A DNA stretch of 33,327 nucleotides from assembly GCA_002310115.1 (NCBI GenBank), contig DBYI01000044.1, forward strand, positions 1-33,327, written 5' to 3'. The DNA is from Ruminococcus flavefaciens. GTDB taxonomy: Bacteria > Bacillota > Clostridia > Oscillospirales > Ruminococcaceae. The notes beneath the pieces are model-generated. The model was given only the letters and a program-made list of their open reading frames with translations. It did not search any database and was not told where the DNA came from. This document shows, piece by piece, positions 1 through 8,241 of this stretch. The number at the start of each line of letters is the position of its first letter. Position 1 is the first letter of the stretch. The position numbers and the translations under genes are program-made.

Positions 1-11
1 TGTTGGTCGGG

Positions 12-96
12 TGCCGGTGGCGGGGGTCGAACCCGCACGGGTGATTAGCCCAACAGATTTTGAGTCCGTCACGTCTGCCAATTCCATCACATCGGC
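12..96 (-). tRNA. tRNA-Leu (anticodon CAA)
   Basis: Read on the minus strand, the sequence folds into a class II tRNA. It has a 7-bp acceptor (GCCGATG with CACCGGC, one A-C mismatch), a D-arm, and an anticodon stem ACGGA/TCTGT around the loop CTCAAAA. A long variable arm and a perfect T-stem GCGGG/CCCGC with TTCGACC follow. The anticodon CAA lies at 60-62 and reads UUG. The discriminator is A. The 3' CCA is not encoded, since the next bases are CCC. Confidence 0.95.
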
Positions 97-108
97 ACAT
101 CTTTAATA

Positions 109-137
109 ATTATATCAAAAAAGAATCAGCTTGTCAA
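109..137 (-). promoter_or_regulatory. Promoter of tRNA-Leu
   Basis: On the minus strand, TTGACA (132-137) and TATAAT (109-114) are separated by exactly 17 bp. This is a full consensus housekeeping promoter about 13 bp upstream of the mature tRNA 5' end. Confidence 0.8.
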
Positions 138-187
138 GTAAATAGTAAAAAAATCAGGCTAAATTTTTACCCCGTTTTTTCATATCA

Positions 188-1057
188 TTAATTGATATTC
201 TCCAGATAACTATCAATTGTTTCAAATATTTTCCTTTTCACATTGCTGAAAACAAATCCAGAAGCTTCAGCTTTAGAAATATCAAGAGTTGCAAAGGCGG
301 AATATCCGTTATATGGCGCAGCTGCACCACTGTCAGAAAACAGAGCTTCTATCCCGGTTCTTTTTTCTATATATTCAATTATCTCTCTTACAGAAATATC
401 TCCGCGGCAGCAGCCATTGATAGCACCAAAAATATCATTTTCAGTCACATAAGCAAGAAACTCTCCAGCTTCACGCTCATGGATGAAGCTTATGCGAGAG
501 TCCATATCGTCAATATACATAGACTCTCCTGAACAAATCTTATCAACGTATAATCTGAGTCTTCCTGTATAATCATTGCTGCCTATTACCACAGGATATC
601 GTACAGCCACATATTTCTGCTCTGGATAATGCTGCACAAGAGCGCACTCAGCCTGCCTCTTTACCTCACTGTAATCGAAGTCTGCCCTTTCGCACCATAC
701 TAGTTTGTATATTTCCGGATCAAAGCTACTTTCGGGAGTAGCACTGCATATATCCTCGTACACGGAAGAAGTTGACATCAGTATATATTTACTGCACTTT
801 ACATGGTCAAGAAGCCTTTTAACATCATTTGATGAATAAGCAATCTTGTCAATTATCGCGTCATAGATCCTTCCGTCAAGAACTTCCGCGATACTAGCTT
901 CATCGCTTCTGTCAAGAATTAGTCTTTTAACATTGTCACCGAAGCTGTCTTGATTTCTTCCCCGTGTCGCAATAGTTACATCATGTCCGTCCGATATCAG
1001 CTTTTCTATCATTGGTATGCCGAAAAAACGAGTGCCACCCACTACGAGGATATTCAT
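188..1057 (-). CDS. NAD-dependent epimerase/dehydratase (atypical SDR)
   Basis: This 289-residue protein starts with a Rossmann nucleotide-binding segment (VVGGTRFFG, residues 5-13). It has the SDR signature around SSVY and a YSEVK segment (Tyr-x3-Lys catalytic pair) near residue 130. These are hallmarks of the extended/atypical short-chain dehydrogenase family acting on nucleotide sugars or similar substrates in the cytosol. The substrate cannot be told. The ATG overlaps the stop of the upstream GNAT gene by one base (TAATG), so the two are translationally coupled. An AAGGAG lies 8 bases before the start. The glycine motif GGTRFFG replaces the classical GxxGxxG spacing, as in distant family members. 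Confidence 0.82.
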   Translation of the reverse strand: MNILVVGGTRFFGIPMIEKLISDGHDVTIATRGRNQDSFGDNVKRLILDRSDEASIAEVLDGRIYDAIIDKIAYSSNDVKRLLDHVKCSKYILMSTSSVYEDICSATPESSFDPEIYKLVWCERADFDYSEVKRQAECALVQHYPEQKYVAVRYPVVIGSNDYTGRLRLYVDKICSGESMYIDDMDSRISFIHEREAGEFLAYVTENDIFGAINGCCRGDISVREIIEYIEKRTGIEALFSDSGAAAPYNGYSAFATLDISKAEASGFVFSNVKRKIFETIDSYLENIN

Positions 1058-1518
1058 TACAAAAGCTCCTTTTTCATATAATCATAACAGAGGTAATCGC
1101 CGTTTTCAGTTAGTATCTTATGGAATTCAAACGCCTTATAGCCTTTTTTTAGGTATATCTCTTTTGCCGGAAATGAAGCACTCAATTCAGCTTCACTGTA
1201 ACTTTGTGATATTAGTTTTTCCGCAAAAGCAATGAGCTTTCCGCCGAACCCTTTTCCCTGATATTCTGGCAGTACAAACAATCTGTTTATCTCACAACCA
1301 TTTACTGTTACAGTCCCTGCCGCTTGTCCCTCATCGTCAGTCAGCAAAAAAACATGTTCATCTTCGATATCCTGTCTTATATGCTCATCAGAATGATAAG
1401 CAAGAAAAAATTCAACAGCTCCAAAAGGATAATAATGTGGATATACCGCCTTAATAGTTCTGTGTGATATTTCCTTTACAAGCTCAAGTTCAGTAATTTT
1501 CGCCTTTCTTATCTCCAT
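1057..1518 (-). CDS. GNAT-family N-acetyltransferase
   Basis: This 153-residue single-domain protein fits the GNAT fold. A central strand reads INRLFVLPEYQGKGFGGKLIAFAEKLI (split here: INRLFVLPEYQGKG, then FGGKLI). It carries the acetyl-CoA pyrophosphate-binding signature Q/R-x-x-G-x-G/A as QGKGFGG, near residues 90-96. The acceptor substrate is unknown. It is the first gene of a two-gene operon with the epimerase, with GGAGGAG 8 bases upstream and a consensus promoter at 1543-1571. The pairing with an epimerase suggests a small metabolite or sugar modification, but that is only inference. Confidence 0.85.
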   Translation of the reverse strand: MEIRKAKITELELVKEISHRTIKAVYPHYYPFGAVEFFLAYHSDEHIRQDIEDEHVFLLTDDEGQAAGTVTVNGCEINRLFVLPEYQGKGFGGKLIAFAEKLISQSYSEAELSASFPAKEIYLKKGYKAFEFHKILTENGDYLCYDYMKKELL

Positions 1519-1542
1519 TCTTTAATCTCCTCCATAGATGGT

Positions 1543-1571
1543 ATTATATAGCAAAAAATGGTACATGTCAA
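1543..1571 (-). promoter_or_regulatory. Promoter of the GNAT-epimerase operon
   Basis: On the minus strand, TTGACA (1566-1571) and TATAAT (1543-1548) have a 17-bp spacer. Its -35 box lies only 3 bp from the -35 box of the divergent uvrA promoter. Confidence 0.8.
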
Positions 1572-1574
1572 TGC

Positions 1575-1603
1575 TTGCAATTAGTGCTTCATCGTGATAT
1601 AAT
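1575..1603 (+). promoter_or_regulatory. Promoter of uvrA
   Basis: TTGCAA (1575-1580) and TATAAT (1598-1603) are 17 bp apart, with a predicted transcript start near 1610. An upstream in-frame ATG-like extension of uvrA starts at the -35 box and so cannot be translated from this promoter. This supports the start at 1683. No obvious LexA box is seen around the -10. Confidence 0.75.
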
Positions 1604-1682
1604 GTATTTGTATGCGCTGTCTTTCAACTTACAGGCAGCATCCTCAGAAAAAGTATCTGATATCAGTAAAAAGGAGCTTTTT

Positions 1683-4505
1683 ATGACCGATAAGATCATC
1701 ATTAAAGGTGCAAGAGAAAACAACCTTAAAAATATAGACCTTGAACTTCCACGTGACCAGCTGATAGTCATGACAGGTCTTTCAGGATCAGGTAAGTCTT
1801 CTCTTGCCTTTGATACAATATACGCGGACGGTCAGCGCCGCTATGTGGAAAGTCTTTCCTCTTATGCAAGAATGTTCCTCGGGCAAATGGAAAAGCCAGA
1901 CGTTGACAGCATAGAGGGCCTTTCCCCTGCTATTTCCATTGACCAGAAAACAACGTCTAAGAATCCACGTTCAACAGTTGGAACTGTCACCGAAATATAT
2001 GACTATCTCCGTCTGCTCTACGCAAGAATAGGAATTCCACATTGTCCTATCTGCGGCAGAGAGATTTCCCAGCAGACAATTGACCAGATGGTAGACACTC
2101 TCATGACTCTGCCGGCAGGCACAAAGTTACAACTGCTTGCTCCCATAGTAAGAAACCGCAAGGGACAATACGCAAAAGAGCTAGAAAGCGCTAAAAAATC
2201 AGGCTTCGTCCGCGCTCGTATTGATGGCATAATGTATGAGCTTGCAGAACAAATACAGCTTGACAAAAACAAAAAACACAACATTGAGATAATAGTTGAC
2301 CGAATCATTATAAAAGAAGGTATTGAGTCCCGTATAACTGACAGTCTTGAAACTGTATTCAATCTTTCAGGTGGACTTGCTATTGCTGATGTGATCGGTG
2401 GTGAAGAGATACTATTCTCGCAGAATTACGCATGTCCCGAACACAATATCAGTATAGGCGAGCTCGAACCAGTAATGTTCTCATTCAACAATCCGGTGGG
2501 AGCCTGCCCGAAATGTACAGGCCTCGGCGTATTCCGACACATCGACCCTGAGCTAGTTATCCCTGATCCTGACATTTCCATTAAAGATGGGGCTATCAGT
2601 GCTTCGGGCTGGAACAGCCTCGATGAAACATCAATAGCTACCATGTATTATCGTGCCATATCAAAAAAATACGGAGTTCCGATAGATGTTCCTGTAAAAG
2701 AGCTTAAAAAAGAACAGCTCGACCTGTTCCTCTACGGCACTGGCGATGAAGCTTTAGATCTCAATCGTCCTGCTTCACTTGGTGGAGGAAGCTACCGTTC
2801 TCCATTTGAAGGCGTTATCAACAACCTTGAACGCCGTTACAAAGAAACTTCCAGTGAATATTCAAGAAACGAGATCGAAGAATATATGAGCGAGGTTAAT
2901 TGCCCTGTCTGCAACGGAAAGCGACTGCGTGATGAGTATCTTGCCGTAACTGTTGGGAACAAGAACATCAGTGAGATCACCGATCTATCTGTTAAAGAGT
3001 GCCTGAAGTTTTTCGACGGACTAAAACTCTCAGAGCACGATTCGTTCGTCGGTGAACGCATAATAAAGGAAATAAAGGAGCGTCTCGGTTTCCTATGCAG
3101 CGTTGGTCTCGATTACCTCACTCTGTCAAGAGCTTCGGGAACTCTATCTGGCGGCGAAAGTCAACGAATAAGACTTGCAACTCAGATAGGCTCTTCTCTT
3201 GTAGGAGTTCTATATATTCTTGACGAACCCAGTATAGGACTTCACCAGCGTGACAACGACAAGCTGATAGCCACACTGAAACGTCTGCGCGACCTGGGCA
3301 ATACCCTTATAGTAGTCGAACACGATGACGATACCATGCTTGCTGCGGATTATATTGTCGACATAGGCCCCGGTGCTGGAATACATGGTGGCGAAGTGGT
3401 TTTCGCTGGAACTGTGGACAAGCTGCTCAAATGCAAGTCTTCTATAACAGGACAATATCTCAGTGGAAAAAAGAAGATAGAAATTCCGAAAAAGCGCAGA
3501 TGCGGAAACAACAAGTTCCTCACAGTACACGGAGCTTCCGAACATAACCTGCGAAATATCGACGTACAGATTCCTCTCGGAGAACTCGTATGTATTACGG
3601 GTGTTTCGGGATCAGGTAAATCCTCTCTTGTAAACGAGATAATCTTCAAGTACCTTGCGGCAAAGCTCAACCATGCAAAGACAAGATGCGGCGAATTTGC
3701 TTCAATGGATGGCGTTGAAAACCTCGATAAGGTAATATGTATCGACCAGTCCCCTATCGGCAGAACTCCGCGCTCAAATCCAGCCACGTATACAGGAGTT
3801 TTCAGTGACATACGTGACCTTTTCTCCAAAACTCCTGACGCAAAGGCTCATGGCTACACAAGCGGACGTTTTTCCTTTAATGTTAAGGGCGGACGTTGCG
3901 AAGCCTGTGAGGGTGATGGAATAATCAAGATAGAAATGCACTTCCTTCCCGATATATACGTCCCCTGCGAAGTCTGCAAGGGTAAACGCTACAACCGCGA
4001 GACACTTGAGATACACTACAAGGGTAAATCCATATATGATGTACTCGAAATGACAGTAGATGAAGGTGTTGAATTCTTCGAGCATATTCCAAAGATAGCA
4101 AGAAAACTAAAAACCCTTCAGGAGGTTGGCCTCGGATATATCAAGATTGGTCAGCCTGCAACCACCCTTTCGGGTGGTGAAGCCCAGCGAGTGAAGCTAT
4201 CAACAGAGCTCTCCAAACGCTCAACAGGAAACACTATTTATATCCTTGATGAGCCTACTACAGGACTTCACACAGCAGACGTTCATAAACTAATAGATGT
4301 TTTGCAGCAACTGACTGATCAGGGAAATACAGTTCTTGTCATTGAGCACAACCTCAACGTTATAAAAGTTGCAGATCACATCATTGATCTTGGCCCAGAG
4401 GGTGGCGACGGCGGTGGAACTGTTGTCGCGCAGGGAACTCCCGAGGAGGTTGCAAAATGCAAGGCTTCATACACGGGACAGTACTTGAAAAACTACTTGA
4501 AATAG
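1683..4505 (+). CDS. uvrA: Excinuclease ABC subunit A
   Basis: This 940-residue protein is the damage-recognition ATPase of UvrABC nucleotide excision repair. It has two ABC cassettes: Walker A GLSGSGKS (residues 32-39) and GVSGSGKS (about 640-647), each with an LSGGE signature (about 488 and 829). Zinc-binding cysteines appear as CPICG, CPKCTG, CPVCNG and CEACEG...CEVCKG. Length and order match standard UvrA. The start is set at 1683 because AAGGAG (1670-1675) sits just upstream and MTDKIIIKGARENNL is the typical N-terminus; the frame stays open upstream to 1575. It is monocistronic, without uvrB or uvrC nearby, and followed by a strong terminator. Confidence 0.97.
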   Translation: MTDKIIIKGARENNLKNIDLELPRDQLIVMTGLSGSGKSSLAFDTIYADGQRRYVESLSSYARMFLGQMEKPDVDSIEGLSPAISIDQKTTSKNPRSTVGTVTEIYDYLRLLYARIGIPHCPICGREISQQTIDQMVDTLMTLPAGTKLQLLAPIVRNRKGQYAKELESAKKSGFVRARIDGIMYELAEQIQLDKNKKHNIEIIVDRIIIKEGIESRITDSLETVFNLSGGLAIADVIGGEEILFSQNYACPEHNISIGELEPVMFSFNNPVGACPKCTGLGVFRHIDPELVIPDPDISIKDGAISASGWNSLDETSIATMYYRAISKKYGVPIDVPVKELKKEQLDLFLYGTGDEALDLNRPASLGGGSYRSPFEGVINNLERRYKETSSEYSRNEIEEYMSEVNCPVCNGKRLRDEYLAVTVGNKNISEITDLSVKECLKFFDGLKLSEHDSFVGERIIKEIKERLGFLCSVGLDYLTLSRASGTLSGGESQRIRLATQIGSSLVGVLYILDEPSIGLHQRDNDKLIATLKRLRDLGNTLIVVEHDDDTMLAADYIVDIGPGAGIHGGEVVFAGTVDKLLKCKSSITGQYLSGKKKIEIPKKRRCGNNKFLTVHGASEHNLRNIDVQIPLGELVCITGVSGSGKSSLVNEIIFKYLAAKLNHAKTRCGEFASMDGVENLDKVICIDQSPIGRTPRSNPATYTGVFSDIRDLFSKTPDAKAHGYTSGRFSFNVKGGRCEACEGDGIIKIEMHFLPDIYVPCEVCKGKRYNRETLEIHYKGKSIYDVLEMTVDEGVEFFEHIPKIARKLKTLQEVGLGYIKIGQPATTLSGGEAQRVKLSTELSKRSTGNTIYILDEPTTGLHTADVHKLIDVLQQLTDQGNTVLVIEHNLNVIKVADHIIDLGPEGGDGGGTVVAQGTPEEVAKCKASYTGQYLKNYLK

Positions 4506-4578
4506 TAAACAGTACTCGTAAAAAGCACAATCATCAAGTATAAAATTATATAACTCAAACAGAAACAGCAACTTAAAA

Positions 4579-4615
4579 AGCGATGCACATTAACGGTGCA
4601 TCGCTCCATTTTTGT
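4579..4615. terminator. Bidirectional terminator between uvrA and the histidine kinase
   Basis: A perfect 10-bp stem (AGCGATGCAC, 4579-4588, with GTGCATCGCT, 4596-4605) has a 7-base loop. It is followed by CCATTTTTG on the plus strand and by TTTTT on the minus strand, so it can serve both convergent genes. Confidence 0.85.
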
Positions 4616-4695
4616 CAGATTAATTGATTAATTATTATATACTTTAAAAAAAATACTGTTTTTTTCCCTAAAATTATGGTATAATGGAAAAGTAT

Positions 4696-6210
4696 TTACT
4701 GGACCGGTAAAGTAAACATAAACGCTGTTCCTTTTTCGACCTCACTTTCAACCCATATCTTACCACCGTGGGATTCAATTATAAACTTGCATATAAACAG
4801 GCCCAGTCCGGTGCCTGTTTCAGAGTGCTTACCTTTGTAATAACGCTCCCATATATGAGGCAAATCCTCTTCCGAAATACCGCTTCCTGTATCCTTTACA
4901 GTGACCTTGATAAAGTTATTCTCTTCTTCCGCCTTGACCAGTATAGTTCCGTTTTTCGTATGTTTCAGTGCATTGGAGATAAGATTCACGAATACACGCT
5001 GTAGTCTTGAACTGTCTGCATTAACCTTTGGCAATTCAAGCGGGATACGAAGTGCAAGCTTATTGTTATTCTTGTTCAGTACAGCAAAATATGTCTCAAC
5101 AGTTTCACGAACAATGTTCTCTATATCGCATGGAGCAAGTTCAAGCACCATTCTTCCTTCTTCGATTCGTGTAGCATCAAGTATCTGTGTTACCATGAGG
5201 GCCATACGATTCGCTTCCGAGGAAATACGCTTCAGCTTTTCCTGTATAAGTGCTGTGTTCCCGCCATTTGCAAGATCCATTTCAGCATTCTGAGCATAAC
5301 CTGACACGGTTGCAAGAGGAGTTTTTAGTTCATGGGAAGCGTCCGATAGGAAAGTAGTCTTCATCTCATTTATCTTTACCAGCATATCATGCTCTGAAAT
5401 GACAGGATCAGCAAGCTTTTTGGATAGTATGGCTGAAATTACGATAAATACAAGCAACACACCTGCAACAGCAATAAGCATCATATAGATGTATTTGACA
5501 AACAGCTTGTCCATACTTTCAGTAAGTCTTGACGTTTCATTAACTGCCACTTCATTTACCTGTTTTACCCAGTTATTTGAGTCATACATTATAAGCCCGA
5601 CACGGCGTTCGCCTAAGCTATAAGCGGACATTTCATCCCATACGATTATAAAGCCTTCACCCTCTTTTGTATAGGATCCATTCCTTTCTTCGTCGCTATG
5701 ACACAGATAAAACTCATAAGTCTGTGAATCATTGTTTCTATAATTACCGCTTTTTGTCATCTCGTCGAAGGCTTCAAGCATTTTCTCGTCATTGGATTCT
5801 TCTGTTGTTATATCTGTAGTTCTTATGCCTATATCAGATATTACAAAGAAAATGCAGTTCGTCATCATTGCATCTTTGAAGTACGACCTTGCTTCCGATT
5901 TATAAGCAAAAGAATAATCAAATGTTAAACCCTCATTATACTGGCCTGACAAACGCTCACTCATCTGACCGCAGAAACAATGCAGCACAGTTTGCATATT
6001 TGCCATATTTCTTTGGTACAACGAATCAGACACTACAGAAATCGCCTCGTCGGAGAACTCAGAAAAGTGAGTATCGACATTTCTTTCTGTCTGCTTGTAA
6101 ATGAGTTCAAACATTGAAGCACATATTATCAGCACGGTCAGAAGACAGGTTATAAGCGTTATCAAAAGCCGTTTTCTCAGCGAGCGGCTTTGTGAGCTAT
6201 CTTTTTTCAA
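4696..6210 (-). CDS. Membrane sensor histidine kinase
   Basis: This 504-residue protein has two membrane segments (about residues 14-34 and 240-262) enclosing a roughly 200-residue extracytoplasmic sensor domain with no family I recognise. HisKA follows, with the phospho-acceptor in SHELKTP (H293). The HATPase domain has the N box NLISNALKHT, G1 DTGSGIS and G2 GTGLGLF. The start codon is TTG with AAAGGAG 8 bases upstream. It lies head-to-head with the response-regulator gene rather than in the usual same-strand operon. A full HAMP domain is not evident between TM2 and HisKA. The predicted partner is the regulator at 6312-6998; the signal is unknown. Confidence 0.9.
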   Translation of the reverse strand: MKKDSSQSRSLRKRLLITLITCLLTVLIICASMFELIYKQTERNVDTHFSEFSDEAISVVSDSLYQRNMANMQTVLHCFCGQMSERLSGQYNEGLTFDYSFAYKSEARSYFKDAMMTNCIFFVISDIGIRTTDITTEESNDEKMLEAFDEMTKSGNYRNNDSQTYEFYLCHSDEERNGSYTKEGEGFIIVWDEMSAYSLGERRVGLIMYDSNNWVKQVNEVAVNETSRLTESMDKLFVKYIYMMLIAVAGVLLVFIVISAILSKKLADPVISEHDMLVKINEMKTTFLSDASHELKTPLATVSGYAQNAEMDLANGGNTALIQEKLKRISSEANRMALMVTQILDATRIEEGRMVLELAPCDIENIVRETVETYFAVLNKNNNKLALRIPLELPKVNADSSRLQRVFVNLISNALKHTKNGTILVKAEEENNFIKVTVKDTGSGISEEDLPHIWERYYKGKHSETGTGLGLFICKFIIESHGGKIWVESEVEKGTAFMFTLPVQ

Positions 6211-6239
6211 TTTACCTACTCCTTTCTAGGACTGAATAC

Positions 6240-6268
6240 ATTATATCATACTTTTAAAAATAAGTGAA
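6240..6268 (-). promoter_or_regulatory. Promoter of the histidine kinase
   Basis: On the minus strand, TTCACT (6263-6268) and TATAAT (6240-6245) are 17 bp apart. The dyad at 6273-6288 lies directly upstream, centred about 47 bp before the predicted start. That is a position suited to activation. Confidence 0.6.
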
Positions 6269-6272
6269 CAGA

Positions 6273-6288
6273 ATTACAGAATTGTAAT
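6273..6288. promoter_or_regulatory. Dyad operator ATTACA-N4-TGTAAT between kinase and regulator
   Basis: An inverted repeat with 6-bp perfect arms and a GAAT spacer lies in the 101-bp region between the divergent kinase and regulator genes. The same arms with the same spacing recur at 7012-7027, upstream of the lipoprotein gene, which suggests one regulator binds both. The obvious candidate is the neighbouring response regulator (inference). Confidence 0.55.
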
Positions 6289-6311
6289 CAAAGACAGACA
6301 GGGGGACTTTT

Positions 6312-6998
6312 ATGTCACACATTTTATTAGTAGAAGATGATTCTGATATCATGCGTATCAACAAAACATTCCTTGAAAACGAAGGATATACCGTGCACTG
6401 TGCGGATTCCGTGCAGACTGCCTCATTCATGCTTGAAGAGTGCGTCCCGGACCTTGTGCTCCTTGACGTTATGCTGCCTGACGGCGACGGAATGGATTTC
6501 TGCAAGATCCTTAGGCAGAAAACACAGGCTCCTGTAATATTTCTCACAGCTCGTGACGAAAACGACAGCGTTGTAATGGGATTCCGAAGCGGCGGTGACG
6601 ACTATATAACAAAGCCCTATGATCTGAATGTATTAAAAGCGCGTATAGAAGCTCAGCTCCGACGCAATGTCAAGCAATCGCCCCAGCACCCTAGAATTGA
6701 ACTTCCTTGCCTTACCATAGACCTATTCGCGGGCACTGCATCTCTTGACGGCAACGAATACTCCCTGCCGCAGCGTGAACTGCAGATACTCTATATGCTT
6801 GCCTCACAGATAGGTTCACGTATAAGTTATCATGACATCTACAAGACTATATACGGATGCGACGTGGAAGACAGTAAAAACACCATAAGAGTCAATATTT
6901 CCCGTCTGAAAAAGCACTTGAATATGGACGATATGAGCTCATACGAAATAGCTGCCACCTCTGAAGGCGAATATGTTCTCAGACGTATTATGTTCTGA
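6312..6998 (+). CDS. OmpR/PhoB-family response regulator
   Basis: This 228-residue protein has an N-terminal receiver domain with the acidic pair D9/D10, phospho-acceptor D52 (LVLLDVM), T79 and K101. A C-terminal winged-helix DNA-binding domain (about residues 130-225) carries the recognition region NTIRVNISRLKKHL. It should be phosphorylated by the divergent kinase and act as a DNA-bound activator or repressor. The start ATG follows GGGGG in ACAGGGGGAC. Candidate target sites are the dyads at 6273-6288 and 7008-7031. Confidence 0.93.
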   Translation: MSHILLVEDDSDIMRINKTFLENEGYTVHCADSVQTASFMLEECVPDLVLLDVMLPDGDGMDFCKILRQKTQAPVIFLTARDENDSVVMGFRSGGDDYITKPYDLNVLKARIEAQLRRNVKQSPQHPRIELPCLTIDLFAGTASLDGNEYSLPQRELQILYMLASQIGSRISYHDIYKTIYGCDVEDSKNTIRVNISRLKKHLNMDDMSSYEIAATSEGEYVLRRIMF

Positions 6999-7007
6999 AA
7001 AAACAGC

Positions 7008-7031
7008 CATAATTACAAATTTGTAATTATG
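7008..7031. promoter_or_regulatory. Perfect 24-bp palindrome upstream of the lipoprotein gene
   Basis: Two perfectly complementary 12-bp halves (CATAATTACAAA and its reverse complement) meet at 7019/7020. The core ATTACA-AATT-TGTAAT matches the dyad at 6273-6288. No T-tract follows, so a terminator for the regulator gene is unlikely. The palindrome is centred about 52 bp before the predicted lipoprotein transcript start, next to a promoter with a poor -35 box. This fits an activator site. Confidence 0.65.
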
Positions 7032-7059
7032 AACACTAATCTCAAAAAATGTGATATTA

Positions 7060-7065
7060 TATAAT
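7060..7065 (+). promoter_or_regulatory. -10 box of the lipoprotein gene
   Basis: TATAAT lies inside the imperfect dyad GTGAT...ATCAC (7051-7068). The -35 position 17-18 bp upstream (TAATCT) does not match consensus, consistent with dependence on an activator bound at 7008-7031. The predicted start is near 7072. Confidence 0.5.
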
Positions 7066-7123
7066 CACACCAAGGACAACTAGTCCGGATAATAATATTT
7101 TTCAAGAAAATGAGGTTGTTATT

Positions 7124-8023
7124 ATGAAAAGAATTATTTATTGTATCGCAATGCTCACAATGATGTCAGCATTATTCTCTTGCGGAAGCACTGAAGGCAA
7201 TTCGGTATCTGAAAAGGCATCCGTTACCACCACAAAATCAGATGTGACAACTACTAAAACAGCAGATTCAAAGGATGAGAAAACAACTGATGATGAAGCA
7301 ATAAAAAACGATAGCACAACTACAACAACTAACCAAAATGATACAGCTAGCAAATCAGAGTTTGAAAAGATATCAGGTATATGGTATGAAAAAGATGCTG
7401 AAAATACTCGTATTATAAACGTAAAGGCTGACGGCAGCTATACTGTTGATTTCGGTAATGGTCCTCAGGCTGAGGGCTCTATCTGGATTCAAAATGTCGA
7501 TGGCATAGATTGGTTCAAATTCTATGATATTGACCGTGGGCTATGGTATTCTTTCCAGTTGGTTACAAATAACGGTGAACAAGAACTCGCTTCAGAAGAA
7601 ACAGATCTGGATAGAAGTTATTACTTCGGACGTAACAAGCCGGCAGAAAAGGATCCCAATGCTCCAAAGCCAAATGCGTACGGCTTCTATGCAATCACTA
7701 ACCCACCTGTAACAAGCATTAGTGTGGCTTCTTTAACAGGTACATGGAAGACTTCTGATGATCCGGTCACAGTTTACACAATAACTCCAAGTGATGATTT
7801 ATACAAGGGATATTTCACATGCAAGTATGAGGACGGCGAAGAGATAAATGGATATATACTATACGAAAGCACAAGTCCAGATCTTTCAGGTGCTACCGAT
7901 TATTTCACATTCTACACCAACGAAGGTTCGCTTATCGAAGGTTTTGATGTTACGGGTGAGGTCCCGCTCAACGACCTATACGAAAATTGGTATGGCAACA
8001 AACATTATGTACGCATTGATTGA
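7124..8023 (+). CDS. Secreted Thr-rich lipoprotein with two beta-rich repeats
   Basis: This 299-residue protein has a lipoprotein signal peptide ending in the lipobox LFSC (Cys20). A low-complexity Thr/Asp/Lys linker (about residues 30-78) follows. Two related beta-rich segments start with ISGIWYEKD (about 83) and LTGTWKTSD (about 204). The shape suggests two lipocalin-like or similar small barrels on the outer face of the membrane; I do not recognise a named family. The SD GAGG lies before the ATG. The gene has its own promoter behind a palindrome shared with the adjacent two-component system, so it is a likely target or accessory sensor of that system (inference). Confidence 0.8.
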   Translation: MKRIIYCIAMLTMMSALFSCGSTEGNSVSEKASVTTTKSDVTTTKTADSKDEKTTDDEAIKNDSTTTTTNQNDTASKSEFEKISGIWYEKDAENTRIINVKADGSYTVDFGNGPQAEGSIWIQNVDGIDWFKFYDIDRGLWYSFQLVTNNGEQELASEETDLDRSYYFGRNKPAEKDPNAPKPNAYGFYAITNPPVTSISVASLTGTWKTSDDPVTVYTITPSDDLYKGYFTCKYEDGEEINGYILYESTSPDLSGATDYFTFYTNEGSLIEGFDVTGEVPLNDLYENWYGNKHYVRID

Positions 8024-8042
8024 AAAAAGTTATTAACCAATG

Positions 8043-8084
8043 AAAAGGCAGTTCGCAGTTAATTTGCTGTGGACTGTCTTTTTT
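8043..8084 (+). terminator. Terminator of the lipoprotein gene
   Basis: A long imperfect stem (AAAAGGCAGTTCGCAG with CTGTGGACTGTCTTTT, containing G-U pairs) has a 7-8 base loop and runs into TTTTTT. Confidence 0.75.
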
Positions 8085-8148
8085 ATCTGTAAAAGGCCAC
8101 TTTCAACACAATACAAACGGCATCTCCGGGTGCAATTAATGTTTGTCG

Positions 8149-8175
8149 TAAAAAAAAGAAAGAGGCTGCGCAGCC
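8149..8175 (-). terminator. Possible terminator of the methyltransferase-SMI1 operon
   Basis: On the minus strand, the short GC palindrome GGCTGCGCAGCC (8164-8175) is followed by TCTTTC and a run of eight T. The stem is only 4-5 bp, so it is weak. The rest of 8085-8241 shows nothing else recognisable. Confidence 0.4.
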
Positions 8176-8241
8176 ATAATTTTCTACACAACCTTTATCT
8201 TTTATAATTATTAATTTTGGGGCTCTCATCGTCACCTTTTA

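Noticed and set aside
1575..1682. 36-codon N-terminal extension of UvrA
   Set aside because: It begins at the -35 box of the predicted promoter, lacks a Shine-Dalgarno, and the typical UvrA N-terminus starts at 1683 behind AAGGAG.
4676..4690. TATAAT-like -10 box on the plus strand at the end of the kinase gene
   Set aside because: It would only drive antisense transcription into the kinase gene and no clear -35 box accompanies it; AT-rich sequence explains it.
7008..7031. The palindrome as terminator of the response-regulator gene
   Set aside because: AT-rich stem with no loop and no following T-tract; its core matches the dyad at 6273-6288, so an operator is more likely.
7138..7353. Open frames antisense to or overlapping the large genes (for example opposite the Thr-rich lipoprotein)
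   Set aside because: They lack Shine-Dalgarno sites and reflect codon bias of the real gene on the other strand or frame.
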